A stretch of DNA of 44,290 nt from Planctomycetaceae bacterium (GTDB lineage Bacteria; Planctomycetota; Planctomycetia; Pirellulales; Pirellulaceae), in contig PBOG01000085.1 of assembly GCA_002724245.1 (NCBI GenBank), positions 5,730-50,019 on the forward strand, given 5' to 3'. The notes beneath the pieces were generated by a model, which had not been told where the DNA came from, searched no databases, and saw only the letters and a list, made by a program, of their open reading frames with translations. The stretch's first letter is position 1; the number at the start of each line of letters is the position of its first letter. This document shows, in pieces, positions 32,503-41,768 of the stretch. The position numbers were made by a program, and so were the translations under genes.

Positions 32503-33720
32503 TCAAAGTGGGATAGTAAGTACCGAATCTCCAACGCGGTAGTCCTGGTCGCCTGCCGGAAAAAGAGCGAGTCCGTTTGCGGTTACTAGCGATCGTTGAT
32601 CGGCAGAACCCCGCCAGTCGATGGGGCTGACTGTGAGCCGGCTGTCTTCTTCCGACAGGATGGAAGGAAAGTAGGTGGGGCGATTTCCAGTTTGTCTGTG
32701 GCCACGCGTCAGGACTCCACTGCGGTGGTGTGGCTGATTGGCTGGATGCCCTGACATTCTGGCGATCGCGGGCCGCACGAACAACTCAAAGCAGACCAGG
32801 CTGCTAACGGGGTTTCCGGGCAGACCAAACACCAGCCTTGGCTGGTGCTTCTCGAACAGGCAGCCAAACCACAAAGGTTTACCAGGCTTGAGTTGGACCT
32901 TATGGAAAACCTGTTCGACACCAGCAGCAGCAAGTGCGGCGGGAACCAGGTCCAGGACGCCAGCAGAGACGCCGCCGGAAAGTAACAGGATATCGTCGCT
33001 AAGGCCGAGGCTGATCTTATCACGCAGCGCATCGGGTTGATCGCGCGCGATGCCGAGGTCTCGTGGAATTCCGCCAGCGCGTGTGACTAACGCCTGCAGG
33101 AGGGGGCCGTTGCTATTGCGAATCTGGCCGTTGTCGGGAGACTTGGACGCGGGGACCAGTTCGTCGCCAGTGGCCAGCACCGCTACGCGTGGTGCTGGCA
33201 CTACTTCAACTTCGGCACGACCAACTTCCGCGAGGAGGCCAATTTCCATCGGGCGGAGCAGGTGCCCTGAGGTGAGTACCGTATCGTCCTTCTGTAGTGA
33301 TGTGGCACGGGGAAGGATATTGGCACCCACTGCCAGACTGGTTGCGTCGACGGTGACGGTTTCCTGTCCGGAAGCGGTTGTCGACCGGGTCTGTTCCACC
33401 ATGACAACTGCATTGGCGCCTCGGGGTATTGGTGCGCCAGTCATGATCCGGACCGCCGTTCCGGGGAACACCGTCTGCGTGGGGACATTGCCGGCGGTGA
33501 CTTCTTCCAGGACACGGAGTTGCGTGCCTTCACCACCAAGGTCGGCGGCAATGAGGGCGTAGCCATCGACCATTGCTTTGTCGTGTGGCGGAGAGTCGAC
33601 ATCACTGGTGATGTCTTCGGCCAGAACCCGTCCGCAGGCCTCGACAATACCGCGCCGCGTAGCTGCGCGTATCTCGGCGTGTTGTAAAATGGCGGTACTG
33701 GCTTCTTCGACGCTGAGCAT
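32503..33720 (-). CDS. moeA: Molybdopterin molybdenumtransferase MoeA
   Basis: 405 residues. The N-terminal motif DSPPHDKAMVDGYALIAADL and the segment GTAVRIMTGAPIPRGANAVVMVEQ are typical of MoeA domains I/II. The MogA-like domain carries VAVLATGDELVPASKSPDNGQIRNSNGPLL and LLSGGVSAGVLDLV. VFGLPGNPVSSLVCFELFVRP follows, and the beta-barrel C-terminus closes the protein. It inserts molybdate into adenylylated molybdopterin in molybdenum-cofactor synthesis. It lies 20 bp downstream of the trpG/pabA gene on the same strand and is likely co-transcribed, though the two pathways are unrelated. Confidence 0.96.
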   Translation of the reverse strand: MLSVEEASTAILQHAEIRAATRRGIVEACGRVLAEDITSDVDSPPHDKAMVDGYALIAADLGGEGTQLRVLEEVTAGNVPTQTVFPGTAVRIMTGAPIPRGANAVVMVEQTRSTTASGQETVTVDATSLAVGANILPRATSLQKDDTVLTSGHLLRPMEIGLLAEVGRAEVEVVPAPRVAVLATGDELVPASKSPDNGQIRNSNGPLLQALVTRAGGIPRDLGIARDQPDALRDKISLGLSDDILLLSGGVSAGVLDLVPAALAAAGVEQVFHKVQLKPGKPLWFGCLFEKHQPRLVFGLPGNPVSSLVCFELFVRPAIARMSGHPANQPHHRSGVLTRGHRQTGNRPTYFPSILSEEDSRLTVSPIDWRGSADQRSLVTANGLALFPAGDQDYRVGDSVLTIPL

Positions 33721-33740
33721 GATCCGGTTTACCGAGCCAG

Positions 33741-34346
33741 TCAGGAGGTTGGCGCCGCGTGCTGGTCGAGTTGAATGAAACGCTTCAACAACTCATGGCC
33801 GCATTCGGTCAGGAAACTCTCCGGATGAAATTGCCATCCTTCGAGTAGGTATTGGCGATGTCGAATTCCCATGATTTCTCGTGAACCGTCTGGGGCCTCG
33901 CACCACGCAGAAAGGGTGAATTGGTCGTCGAGTGAGCCAGGTTCAATGATCAGGCTGTGGTAGCGTGTTGCGATAAATGGGTTGGGAAGGCCCGCGAAGA
34001 GCCCTTGATTGTCGTGGTGAATTTGGTCTGTTTTCCCGTGCATTAGTCGTGGTGCCCTGACGATATTTGCTCCATTGGATTGGGCGACCGATTGGTGTCC
34101 CAGGCAGACTCCCAGGATAGGCAGTTTGCCAGTCAACTGCGCGACCGACTCCAATGATACGCCTGCTTCATTCGGCGTGCAGGGGCCAGGAGAAATGATC
34201 AGGTGGCTGGGTTTTTTCTCCAGGATCTGGGAGGGCGTAATCCGGTTGTTGCGAAAGACCTGGATTTCCAGATCTGGATCAATTTCACCCAGACGTTGGA
34301 CCAGGTTGTAGGTAAACGAATCGAAGTTATCGATGATCAGAATCAT
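33741..34346 (-). CDS. trpG: Glutamine amidotransferase of anthranilate/aminodeoxychorismate synthase
   Basis: 201 residues from MILIIDNFDSFTYNL at 34346, the canonical start; an upstream start at 34415 is unlikely. The catalytic triad is clear: Cys81 in GVCLGHQSV, His174 and Glu176 in WQFHPESF. ISPGPCTPNEAG supplies the oxyanion loop. It releases ammonia from glutamine for chorismate amination. Bacterial TrpG and PabA are often the same protein, and no trpE or pabB lies nearby to decide. GGA about 9 nt upstream is the likely ribosome site. moeA follows after 20 bp. Confidence 0.93.
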   Translation of the reverse strand: MILIIDNFDSFTYNLVQRLGEIDPDLEIQVFRNNRITPSQILEKKPSHLIISPGPCTPNEAGVSLESVAQLTGKLPILGVCLGHQSVAQSNGANIVRAPRLMHGKTDQIHHDNQGLFAGLPNPFIATRYHSLIIEPGSLDDQFTLSAWCEAPDGSREIMGIRHRQYLLEGWQFHPESFLTECGHELLKRFIQLDQHAAPTS

Positions 34347-34466
34347 GGGATTTCCAGGAGTCCTCTCATCATACACGCCCGGGAACAAACTGGGCAGCGT
34401 CCGCCGTCGTAACACGCCAGCCAGCCGTATGGGGTATTGGCAACCGATTTGGCTTGCATTTGCTGT

Positions 34467-35309
34467 TTAGCCTCCAAAACCACTGTAGCGTTTGACTCCA
34501 CGCCAGAGGAGAACACGCGATAAGCCGATCAAGAAGATCAACCAGGCCGCTTCAATCCACAGTCCTCGTACGAGTTCCTGGCCGGTAACTTTGCCGAGAA
34601 AGATTGCCGACGGAAAGTACGCGAGATATTTCAGCGGTAGAAGATCCACGATTTGGCCCCAGGGTTCACCCAGCAGGTCGAGGGGAAACATGTGTCCGGA
34701 AAGGAAGAAGCTCAGCAGCATATAGACAAACAACAGGGAACTGACTTCCAGCCACCAGAAACCAATCAGCCCAATCGATGCTTCTAGGAAGAATCCAAGC
34801 ATGAATCCCATGATCAACGATGCCCCGAAACAAGCCAGCACTTCGGGCTCGGGCCAGCCGGGAACGAAGTAATCGCGACACAGAAAGAAAACCAAGGCAA
34901 AGGGGCCTGCGGCGATGACGTAGTACACGAGTTTATGGGCAACTCGTGTAAGTAATAGGAATTCCATTAGCCCAATTGGCTGAACAAGAAATTTCTTGAT
35001 CTCCCCATCACGAATCTGGAGGGCGATTCCTGAGGCCAGGCCAGGCATGCTTGAGAAGGCGCGGCTGAGCATGGTGAGCAGGTAGTAGGCGACAAAGTCC
35101 TGGTACCGGTAGCCGACAACTTCGATTTGGTCGAGTGTTTTTCCAGATCCGACCCGTTGCCCTTCGAAGATGGCGTACCACAGGAAAATTTGCGTAATGA
35201 TAGGCAGGAAACGCATCAGGGTGCCTAATGCGAAATCGCCACGATAGACGAGACGCTCTTCGAGCGAAATTCGCAGGATGGTCCACCAGGTCAGCGTACG
35301 GGTGAGCAT
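34467..35309 (-). CDS. ABC-2 type transporter permease
   Basis: 280 residues from [11 protein letters not shown] at 35309 (start at 35351 also open). About six hydrophobic spans are visible, e.g. [47 protein letters not shown] and [13 protein letters not shown]. It matches the uncharacterised exporter permease family that pairs with the ATPase encoded just upstream (97 bp gap). These systems usually have two different permeases; only this one is present, so it may homodimerise or have a partner elsewhere. The substrate is unknown. Confidence 0.88.
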   Translation of the reverse strand: MLTRTLTWWTILRISLEERLVYRGDFALGTLMRFLPIITQIFLWYAIFEGQRVGSGKTLDQIEVVGYRYQDFVAYYLLTMLSRAFSSMPGLASGIALQIRDGEIKKFLVQPIGLMEFLLLTRVAHKLVYYVIAAGPFALVFFLCRDYFVPGWPEPEVLACFGASLIMGFMLGFFLEASIGLIGFWWLEVSSLLFVYMLLSFFLSGHMFPLDLLGEPWGQIVDLLPLKYLAYFPSAIFLGKVTGQELVRGLWIEAAWLIFLIGLSRVLLWRGVKRYSGFGG

Positions 35310-35405
35310 TGCAGCGTCGTGTATTTCGGGGAATGGCGTCGGAGTTCCCAAACGCGGTAACGGTTGCTTTAGGGTCCAGTGTGAAAATCAATTCCAGAGT
35401 GCGGT

Positions 35406-36452
35406 TCAGGAAGTGCTGCTGGCGGATGTGTTCTCCTGAGTTGATGGGTCCGCGAGAGAATCGCGAGATGCCTCCAGTTCGTCTTGTGCAAACACATCTG
35501 CAATCACCTTTTCCAATGGGGGTTCTTCGACCGCCATGTCTTCGATCGTATGTCGTGACAGGATTGCCGACAGAGTAGCGGTGACTTGAGCACGAGGAAT
35601 TTGCCATTGGACACGTGGGGGTTGAATTTCCAGCACTTCCCCGAATGCTTCCAGATTGTCGGGGACCTCACCTTTGGCAAATTGCAAGGTAACGATTTTG
35701 TAGCCACTGAATTGATCGAGGATGCCGCTGAGCGAACCGTCGTATTGGATGTTCCCACGATTGATGATGACCACCCGTTTACAGAGTGCTCCGACATCTT
35801 TCATGTAATGACTTGTGAGCAATATCGTTATGTTTCGCTCTTCCTGGTAATAACGGAGGAATTGCTGGATGTTGTGTTGGGCGACGACATCCAGTCCGAT
35901 TGTCGGCTCGTCAAGAAAGAGGACTTCTGGCGAGTGGAGTAATGCCGCCGTCAACTCCATCTTCATACGTTCGCCGAGCGATAACTCTCGCACCGGTTGC
36001 TTCAGCAGATCTCTCAGTTCGAGGAGCCCGGTAAGTTCGTCCAAGGTTTGCTGAAATGCGTCTTGAGGAATTCGGTAGATTTGCTGGTGGAGACGGAAGG
36101 ATTCCTGTGCCGGCAGGTCCCACCAGAGTTGGTTTTTTTGCCCCATTACCAGGGCGAACCTGCGCCGGTAGGCGTTGTCGCGTTTCCAGGGAATATGGCC
36201 CATTACGAGGGCCTTGCCGCGGCTGGGATTGATCACTCCTGAGAGCAGCTTCAGTGTTGTTGTTTTGCCCGCACCATTGGGGCCTAGGAAGGCGACGAAC
36301 TCACCTTTTTCGACTTGCAAGTCAATGCCACGGACCGCTTCGACATTGCGATATTCACGTCGGAACAGTCCACGTAAAGATGCACGCAGCCCCTCTTTTT
36401 TCTGGTAGACCTGGTAGGTCTTGACGAGTTGTTCGATTTCAATAATTGGCAT
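35406..36452 (-). CDS. ABC transporter ATP-binding protein
   Basis: 348 residues. Walker A is FLGPNGAGKTTTLKLL (about 56-71). The signature reads LSLGERMKMEL in place of LSGGQ, usual for this exporter subgroup. Walker B is VLFLDEPTIGLD and the switch His is in ILLTSHYMKDV. The N-terminus carries the subgroup's long insertion before the core (YQKKEGLRASLRGLFRREYR). An acidic tail ends the protein (STQENTSASSTS). It powers the permease encoded directly downstream. A TATAAT hexamer lies 9 bp upstream of the start codon, so the transcript may have a very short leader. Confidence 0.95.
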   Translation of the reverse strand: MPIIEIEQLVKTYQVYQKKEGLRASLRGLFRREYRNVEAVRGIDLQVEKGEFVAFLGPNGAGKTTTLKLLSGVINPSRGKALVMGHIPWKRDNAYRRRFALVMGQKNQLWWDLPAQESFRLHQQIYRIPQDAFQQTLDELTGLLELRDLLKQPVRELSLGERMKMELTAALLHSPEVLFLDEPTIGLDVVAQHNIQQFLRYYQEERNITILLTSHYMKDVGALCKRVVIINRGNIQYDGSLSGILDQFSGYKIVTLQFAKGEVPDNLEAFGEVLEIQPPRVQWQIPRAQVTATLSAILSRHTIEDMAVEEPPLEKVIADVFAQDELEASRDSLADPSTQENTSASSTS

Positions 36453-36461
36453 GGTGCAGAG

Positions 36462-36467
36462 ATTATA
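36462..36467 (-). promoter_or_regulatory. Candidate -10 element of the ABC transporter operon
   Basis: On the minus strand TATAAT is an exact consensus -10 hexamer placed 9 bp before the ATPase start codon, with TTTCCG 17 bp further upstream as a poor -35. Transcription would begin at or next to the ATG, giving a nearly leaderless mRNA. This agrees with the lack of a Shine-Dalgarno sequence. Confidence 0.35.
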
Positions 36468-36688
36468 GCGCGGGTGTTTTTGTCCGGAAAGGGACAGGCT
36501 GACAGGTGCCCTCGGGCAAGCACGCGCCGCAGTCCCGTAGCGACGTGTGCGCGGCAGCCTGGGCTACCTGCTCGTACTTGACCGGCCGCTGTTTGGGGGG
36601 GCTGCTGGCAAGTCGGAGTGGGAGTTGTGTCAGATTTCGGCACGATCTACGTCAAACGACTATCTTCCGGGTTTTTTCGCGATTCGTT

Positions 36689-38110
36689 ATGATCGTGCCT
36701 ATGACAGACAGCAACGGCAACGATGCCGAAACGATAAATGCGTCGATTCGTGTGCTTGTGGTAGATAATGACCCTGCCCACGCAAAGGCGATGATGGAGA
36801 GTCTGGAACGAGTCGGATACTCGTGTCAGCTTGCCACATCGGGGCCAGAAGGGGCACGGCACATTGCTCAGGAAATGTTTGATGTTGTGATCACCGACCT
36901 GGTGATGAATGATGTCGACGGGATGGAGTTGCTATCACGGTGCAAGGAGGCCTTGCCGGACGCAGAGGTGATTGTTGTCACTGGTCACGCTTCGGTCCCG
37001 AAGGCGGTGGAGGCGATGCAACAGGGAGCGTTCAGTTTCCTGGAAAAGCCGATCACTCCGAAGCGTCTGCGGGCTGTGGCCGGAAAAGCTGCCGAAGCGG
37101 TAGCTTTGCGGCGAGATAATTTGCAGCTCAATCAACGACTCGATGAACGGTTCGGTTTTGAGGGCATCGTCAACAACAGCGTGAAAATGAAGTCGGTGAT
37201 CGACCGGCTCAAACGTATTGCACCAACGGATGCCACGGTATTAATTACCGGTGAAAATGGGACCGGGAAGGAGCTTATTGCGCAGGCGATCCATCAGAAT
37301 AGTCCACGTAAGGGAAAACGCATGGTGGCGTTAAACGTGGCAGCTGTGGCGGACAATCTGGTGGAAAGCGAATTGTTTGGTCATGTGAAAGGCGCGTTCA
37401 CCGATGCGGTCACGGACCGCGTAGGTGCTTTCGAGTACGCCAACGGAGGCACATTGTTTTTTGACGAGGTCGGCGACATGCCGATGGCCACGCAGATCAA
37501 GCTGTTGCGAGTGCTTGAAGAGCGTGAGATTACACCGGTGGGAGATAACAAGTCGAAGCAAGTGAATGTGCGTGTTATCTCTGCGACGAATCGCAGTCTC
37601 GAACAGGCGGTCGAGGACGGTAAATTTCGCAGCGACCTTTATTTTCGGCTCAAAGTTGTGACGGTTGCGTTGCCGCCCTTACGGCAACGGCGCGAGGATA
37701 TTGTTCCCTTAACCGATCATTTCCGTAAGCAGTTCGCAAAACGCCACCATAAGACCATCAAAAGTATTTCTCCTGCGGTGACCCGTGCATTATTTTCTTT
37801 CGATTGGCCTGGCAATGTGCGCCAGTTGCGCAATGCCGTCGAGAACATGATCGTACTCGATCAGGACGGCGTGTTGGATTCGGACGACTTGCCACCCGAA
37901 GTGCTTGATATCAAGGAGAGCCCAGAATCGTCCGCCGAGGGACCAGCCGAGTTGTTAGGCCGTCCGTTGAAAGACGTTGAACGCTGGGCGATTGAAGAGA
38001 CGTTAAAGATGACGAACGGGGCGCGAGAGGAAGCCGCGCGTATTCTTGGTATCGGGGTGCGGACACTGTACCGTCGGCTCGACGAATACGCGGCGCAGGA
38101 TTCGGAGTAA
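36689..38110 (+). CDS. NtrC-family sigma-54-dependent response regulator
   Basis: 473 residues from ATG 36689 (or ATG 36701, four codons later). The receiver is intact: acidic pair Asp26/Asp28, acceptor Asp70 in VVITDLVMND, Thr98 and Lys120 in FLEKPITP. The AAA+ domain has Walker A GENGTGKE (188-195) and TLFFDEVGDMP. The sigma-54 contact loop reads GAFTDA (235-240) in place of GAFTGA. The C-terminus has a Fis-type helix-turn-helix (EEAARILGIGVRTLYRRLDEY). It should open sigma-54 promoters after phosphorylation. No histidine kinase lies next to it. mutL starts 19 bp after its stop and may be on the same transcript. The 236 bp upstream hold nothing I can name apart from the -10 element of the opposing gene. 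Confidence 0.93.
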   Translation: MIVPMTDSNGNDAETINASIRVLVVDNDPAHAKAMMESLERVGYSCQLATSGPEGARHIAQEMFDVVITDLVMNDVDGMELLSRCKEALPDAEVIVVTGHASVPKAVEAMQQGAFSFLEKPITPKRLRAVAGKAAEAVALRRDNLQLNQRLDERFGFEGIVNNSVKMKSVIDRLKRIAPTDATVLITGENGTGKELIAQAIHQNSPRKGKRMVALNVAAVADNLVESELFGHVKGAFTDAVTDRVGAFEYANGGTLFFDEVGDMPMATQIKLLRVLEEREITPVGDNKSKQVNVRVISATNRSLEQAVEDGKFRSDLYFRLKVVTVALPPLRQRREDIVPLTDHFRKQFAKRHHKTIKSISPAVTRALFSFDWPGNVRQLRNAVENMIVLDQDGVLDSDDLPPEVLDIKESPESSAEGPAELLGRPLKDVERWAIEETLKMTNGAREEAARILGIGVRTLYRRLDEYAAQDSE

Positions 38111-38129
38111 AGCAAGACAGGAGTCACGG

Positions 38130-40004
38130 ATGGCCACTATTCAGAAACTTCCGCCAGGCGTCGTGAATAAAATCGCTGCTGGTGAGGTGATCGAGCGTCC
38201 CGCCAGCGTTGTCAAGGAATTGATGGAGAATGCTGTTGATGCGGGGGCCCAACGCATCGATGTCAGTGTCGAGAAAGGTGGGGCAGACCTGATCCGTGTT
38301 GCGGATGACGGCTGTGGTATTTCCGCGGACGAGCTGCACTTGGCGATCGAAAGTCATGCCACGAGTAAGATCTATGACGCCGAGGATCTGTTTCGTGTGA
38401 CCACACTAGGGTTTCGTGGAGAAGCCCTGGCGTCGATTGCAGAAATTAGCCACCTCAGTTTGCGCAGTCGTGTTGCCACCTCCACTTCCGGTGTCGAACT
38501 GGAGGTGTACGGCGGTGAACGAAGGGAGCAGGTGCCCGTGGGGGGGCCCGTCGGCACCACGCTGGAAATCCGTAACCTCTTCTTCAATACTCCAGTGCGT
38601 CGTAAGTTTATGAAGACGACTCAGACGGAGATGGGGCACATTTCGGAGACGTTCAATCGTATCGCGCTGGCACATCCAGAAAGACACTTCTCTTTGCGGC
38701 ACAATCAACGCGTTATCCATGATCTGGCACCAGTGTCGAGGTGGGACGAGCGGATTGCGGCCTTGTTTGGTCGTGATCTGGCTGAGAGTTTGATCGAGGT
38801 GGAAAGTTCTGACGAGGAGACGCGATTTGCTGGCTACGTAGCTGATCCGAGCGTGAATCGTGGGAATAATCGCCTGCAGTATTTGCTGCTGAACGGGCGT
38901 TACATTCGTGATCGGTCGTTGCAGTATGCTTTAGGGGAAGCGTATCGCGGACTACTGTTGACGGGGCGTTTTCCCATCGCGTTTTTGCGGCTGGAGGTGC
39001 CTCCGGACATCGTTGATGTCAACGTGCATCCCACGAAGCTGGAAGTGCGATTTCAGGATGGTGCTCGTTTGTATCGCCAACTTCTAAGTGGCATTCGTAA
39101 TAAATTTCTGACACTCGACCTGACACCGCGTGCCTCATCAGATGGCGAGGGGAGCGGAGCCCACGATCCAATCAAGGCCGCGCATCACCAGCAGGAGCTG
39201 CGAGACTGGGCGACCGGTCAGCTGACGAGGTCTACGCATACAGCGGAGCCTCCACTGGCCCGGGAGTCGCTCGATTCTGCTGTGCCCCCTTTCCGGCCTT
39301 TTGGCGATGATCTCAATCGCACCTGCAATGAGATGTTGACTTCGCCGGACTCCGAAGGTGCGGCAGAGGGTTTGCCGCACGCGGTACGGCCGCCGACTTC
39401 ATCCGAGGCTGCTTTGCCCTTAACAGCAGGTGTGCCCTTGGCAGGTGTACAGGTACACAACCGCTACCTGATCACGGAGAGTGAAGATGGAGTCGTTGTC
39501 ATTGATCAGCATGCCTTACACGAGCGGGTGCTGTACGAGCAGATCCGGGAGCGGGTATTGGCGGGAAGTCTGGAAGTACAGAAGCTCTTGATTCCCCAGT
39601 CGGTTTCTCTTTCGCCGGCAGAAGCGGCGGCAGTTCTGGAGCACCGCGAGACGCTGGCACGCCTGGGGATTTCCATCGAACCGTTTGGTGGCGATACGGT
39701 ACTTCTGTCATCACATCCTGCGATGGTGACCCGACCAGATCCCGCGGAATTGCTTCGTCAGGTTGCGGATGAACTCGTGGAAGGCCAACGGCAGCCGCAA
39801 CCACGTGACCTGCTTGATGAACTGCTGCACATGATTTCCTGTAAAGCGGCAGTCAAGGCAGGCGATCCGTTAGCGGCCGAGGAGGTCGCTGCGTTACTCC
39901 AACAACGCCACCTGTTTCAAGACACGCACCACTGCCCGCACGGGCGGCCAACCGCACTGGTTTTTACCTGTGAAGAGTTAGATCGCAGGTTCTTGAGGAC
40001 CTGA
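38130..40004 (+). CDS. mutL: DNA mismatch repair protein MutL (endonuclease type)
   Basis: 624 residues from MATIQKLPPG at 38130, with AGGAG 6-7 nt upstream. The GHKL ATPase motifs are complete: ELMENAVDAGA, VADDGCGI and FRGEALASIAEIS, followed by NVHPTKLEVRF. The C-terminal domain carries the nicking motif DQHA-x2-E-x4-E (DQHALHERVLYE), SCKAAVKAGDPL and CPHGRP, and ends with the Phe-x-Arg motif (RFLRT). These mark MutL proteins that nick the new strand themselves, as in bacteria without MutH and Dam. A low-complexity linker (residues about 330-430) joins the two halves. It follows the response regulator by 19 bp. Confidence 0.97.
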   Translation: MATIQKLPPGVVNKIAAGEVIERPASVVKELMENAVDAGAQRIDVSVEKGGADLIRVADDGCGISADELHLAIESHATSKIYDAEDLFRVTTLGFRGEALASIAEISHLSLRSRVATSTSGVELEVYGGERREQVPVGGPVGTTLEIRNLFFNTPVRRKFMKTTQTEMGHISETFNRIALAHPERHFSLRHNQRVIHDLAPVSRWDERIAALFGRDLAESLIEVESSDEETRFAGYVADPSVNRGNNRLQYLLLNGRYIRDRSLQYALGEAYRGLLLTGRFPIAFLRLEVPPDIVDVNVHPTKLEVRFQDGARLYRQLLSGIRNKFLTLDLTPRASSDGEGSGAHDPIKAAHHQQELRDWATGQLTRSTHTAEPPLARESLDSAVPPFRPFGDDLNRTCNEMLTSPDSEGAAEGLPHAVRPPTSSEAALPLTAGVPLAGVQVHNRYLITESEDGVVVIDQHALHERVLYEQIRERVLAGSLEVQKLLIPQSVSLSPAEAAAVLEHRETLARLGISIEPFGGDTVLLSSHPAMVTRPDPAELLRQVADELVEGQRQPQPRDLLDELLHMISCKAAVKAGDPLAAEEVAALLQQRHLFQDTHHCPHGRPTALVFTCEELDRRFLRT

Positions 40005-40093
40005 TCATCGCGTTTGTCACGGGGCGGTCCACGCTGTTGTATGCGGTGGCACTTTTGTGAATTGCTGACCGAGCCAGCCTGCTCGAAGGTCCG

Positions 40094-41074
40094 TTAACGC
40101 AAGGGCCGGTTTTTTCCCGCGACTTTCCCGGGCGTGCCACCTTCATAAATGCTGAATTCGGCCCACACGGGTAAATGGGTTGATACTTCCAGCGCTTCTT
40201 GCATCGAGAGATTGTATTCACGGAGAAAATCAAAGCAGCCACCCTGGCCTGTGAACTCTCGCGTGGAACGGTGCTCAAACAGCACATTGTCGAGTTGTTG
40301 AGTTCTTTCCGTGTTCGACGGAATCTGTGAGATTACTGCGTACAGGTCAGCCATCGATCCAAGTTCGCCGAGGTTTTTGTCATCGGCTCCAAAATCTCCC
40401 AGTAAGAGCACATCGTCTTCCTGTCGCCCATCGCGAAGCACTGCGCGGTAGACGTCGTCCAGCTTGTTCAATTCGGGTAGTGGTCGCGAGGGGTCCACGC
40501 GTGTGTTTACAAGACTGAAGGTGAAGGCCTCGTCACTGGGTGGGCCACGGACACGAAACCAGGCGACGAGTGGCTCGTACTGCAGCAGGTCGTCGGGATC
40601 ATTGACGACGTACAATTGATGGCGATCAACTTCCACAGTGTTGCGATCAAACAAGAATGCAAACTGCTGCAGGTCCGATGCGCGTCCGACACGAGGTCCG
40701 ATGACGTAATCGAATTCCCGGTTGTCCAGGTTGACCATCTCGATCAGTCGGGGGATGACGTCGTCGGTACGCGCGCGGATGTCCTGGATCGCGATGATGT
40801 CATAGCGACGAATCAGGCGGCAGAGGACATTGATGGCCTGGGATTTTTCCAGTTTGGACCGGCCCAGGACGTGGGCATTGAGGGAGGCGATGCGGATCGT
40901 CTGGCGACTGGCCGAGGCAGGCACCCGATGTGCGTCGTTCGCTGTGTCGGCCGGAACGGTGCGACGGATGATCTGTAAACCACCTTCGAATCGGGCGATC
41001 TGATAGTTTTGGTGAAACAACCAGCCTCCCCCTGCCAGGAGAGCCAGAATCAGCCAAAATCGGGAGTTGCCCAC
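40094..41074 (-). CDS. Membrane-anchored endonuclease/exonuclease/phosphatase-fold protein with degenerate active site
   Basis: 326 residues. An N-terminal hydrophobic segment (FWLILALLAGGGWLF) forms a signal anchor. The DNase I-like fold follows: RIASLNAHVLGRSK (Asn66 kept), IIAIQDIRA, FSLVNTRVDPSRPLP, LLLGDFGADD, RTQQLDNVLFE and VSTHLPVWAEFSIYEGG. Compared with the usual pattern of this family (QEIR, NxH, GDxN, SDH), four catalytic positions are changed: Glu to Asp98, His to Arg192, Asn to Gly229 and Asp to Thr299. Asp227 and His300 remain. The fold is convincing but activity may be lost or altered. It converges with mutL with 89 bp between stops. Confidence 0.82.
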   Translation of the reverse strand: MGNSRFWLILALLAGGGWLFHQNYQIARFEGGLQIIRRTVPADTANDAHRVPASASRQTIRIASLNAHVLGRSKLEKSQAINVLCRLIRRYDIIAIQDIRARTDDVIPRLIEMVNLDNREFDYVIGPRVGRASDLQQFAFLFDRNTVEVDRHQLYVVNDPDDLLQYEPLVAWFRVRGPPSDEAFTFSLVNTRVDPSRPLPELNKLDDVYRAVLRDGRQEDDVLLLGDFGADDKNLGELGSMADLYAVISQIPSNTERTQQLDNVLFEHRSTREFTGQGGCFDFLREYNLSMQEALEVSTHLPVWAEFSIYEGGTPGKVAGKNRPLR

Positions 41075-41235
41075 AACAACCTTCCTGGACAGCGTACACG
41101 GACGGCTGCAGAATATCGCTTCTGTGGAAACCCGGCCAGACCAATTCGAAGCGGGCTCGGGGGCCCGCGCGAAACGTCGCTGATGGTCGCAGCTGGTATT
41201 GTGGCGAACTTATTGACCGCGTTCCCTGTGAACTG

Positions 41236-41280
41236 GCAGACGCTATACGGGCAGACGCTATACGGGCAGATTATGGTACG
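41236..41280 (+). repeat. Tandem 15-bp repeat upstream of the small membrane protein gene
   Basis: GCAGACGCTATACGG occurs twice head to tail (41236-41250 and 41251-41265). A third, degraded copy (GCAGATTATGGTACG) fills 41266-41280. The array ends about 33 bp before the likely start codon, where a regulator could bind, but it may simply be a slippage duplication. Confidence 0.85.
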
Positions 41281-41312
41281 TCATGTTTCTGCGAGCGATG
41301 GGCGCCCTGGAT

Positions 41313-41768
41313 ATGAAACGCGAATTGGTTAACTGGATTGTTCTGGGATTAGTGTTGGGGCTCACCCTGGGGGCTTTGGGGGCAAAGTCAGCCTGGGGTC
41401 CACCGGTAGTCCTGATGGCCATCGGTGGCGTGTTGGGCTTCGTGGCGGGCATCGTCGCTCCTGGCATTCATCGGACGTTGCGTTGGAACAGTGGTTTAAC
41501 GGATTACGCGGGCCTGGGTGGCGCACTCGCTGGTACTGTGGCGGGGGGAATGGTCGGGAGGCAGTCCGGGCTTGGCCGTACGATGATTGCCATTTTCAAC
41601 CCGCAATTACCACCGCAGGATTTTGCTGCCCCTTTTGGAATGCTGGGGGGCATGGTGATGGGGGCGTTGTTGGGAGCGATCTTGAGTTCTGGGGTCTATC
41701 GCCTTTGCCGCCGAAAAGTGCCGCCACAGAGCGAACACGACGATGATGCAGCAACCCCTGACCGCTGA
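41313..41768 (+). CDS. Small glycine-rich integral membrane protein
   Basis: 151 residues from MKRELVNWIVLG at 41313; another ATG at 41283 would add 10 residues. Four hydrophobic segments rich in Gly and Ala are visible: IVLGLVLGLTLGALGA, VVLMAIGGVLGFVAGIVAPG, AGLGGALAGTVAGGMVG and GMLGGMVMGALLGAILSSGVY. A charged tail follows (RRKVPPQSEHDDDAATPDR). Small-residue spacing (GxxxG) is dense, suggesting tightly packed helices. I do not recognise the family. A tandem 15-bp repeat lies just upstream, and the 238 bp before the gene hold nothing else I can name. Confidence 0.7.
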   Translation: MKRELVNWIVLGLVLGLTLGALGAKSAWGPPVVLMAIGGVLGFVAGIVAPGIHRTLRWNSGLTDYAGLGGALAGTVAGGMVGRQSGLGRTMIAIFNPQLPPQDFAAPFGMLGGMVMGALLGAILSSGVYRLCRRKVPPQSEHDDDAATPDR

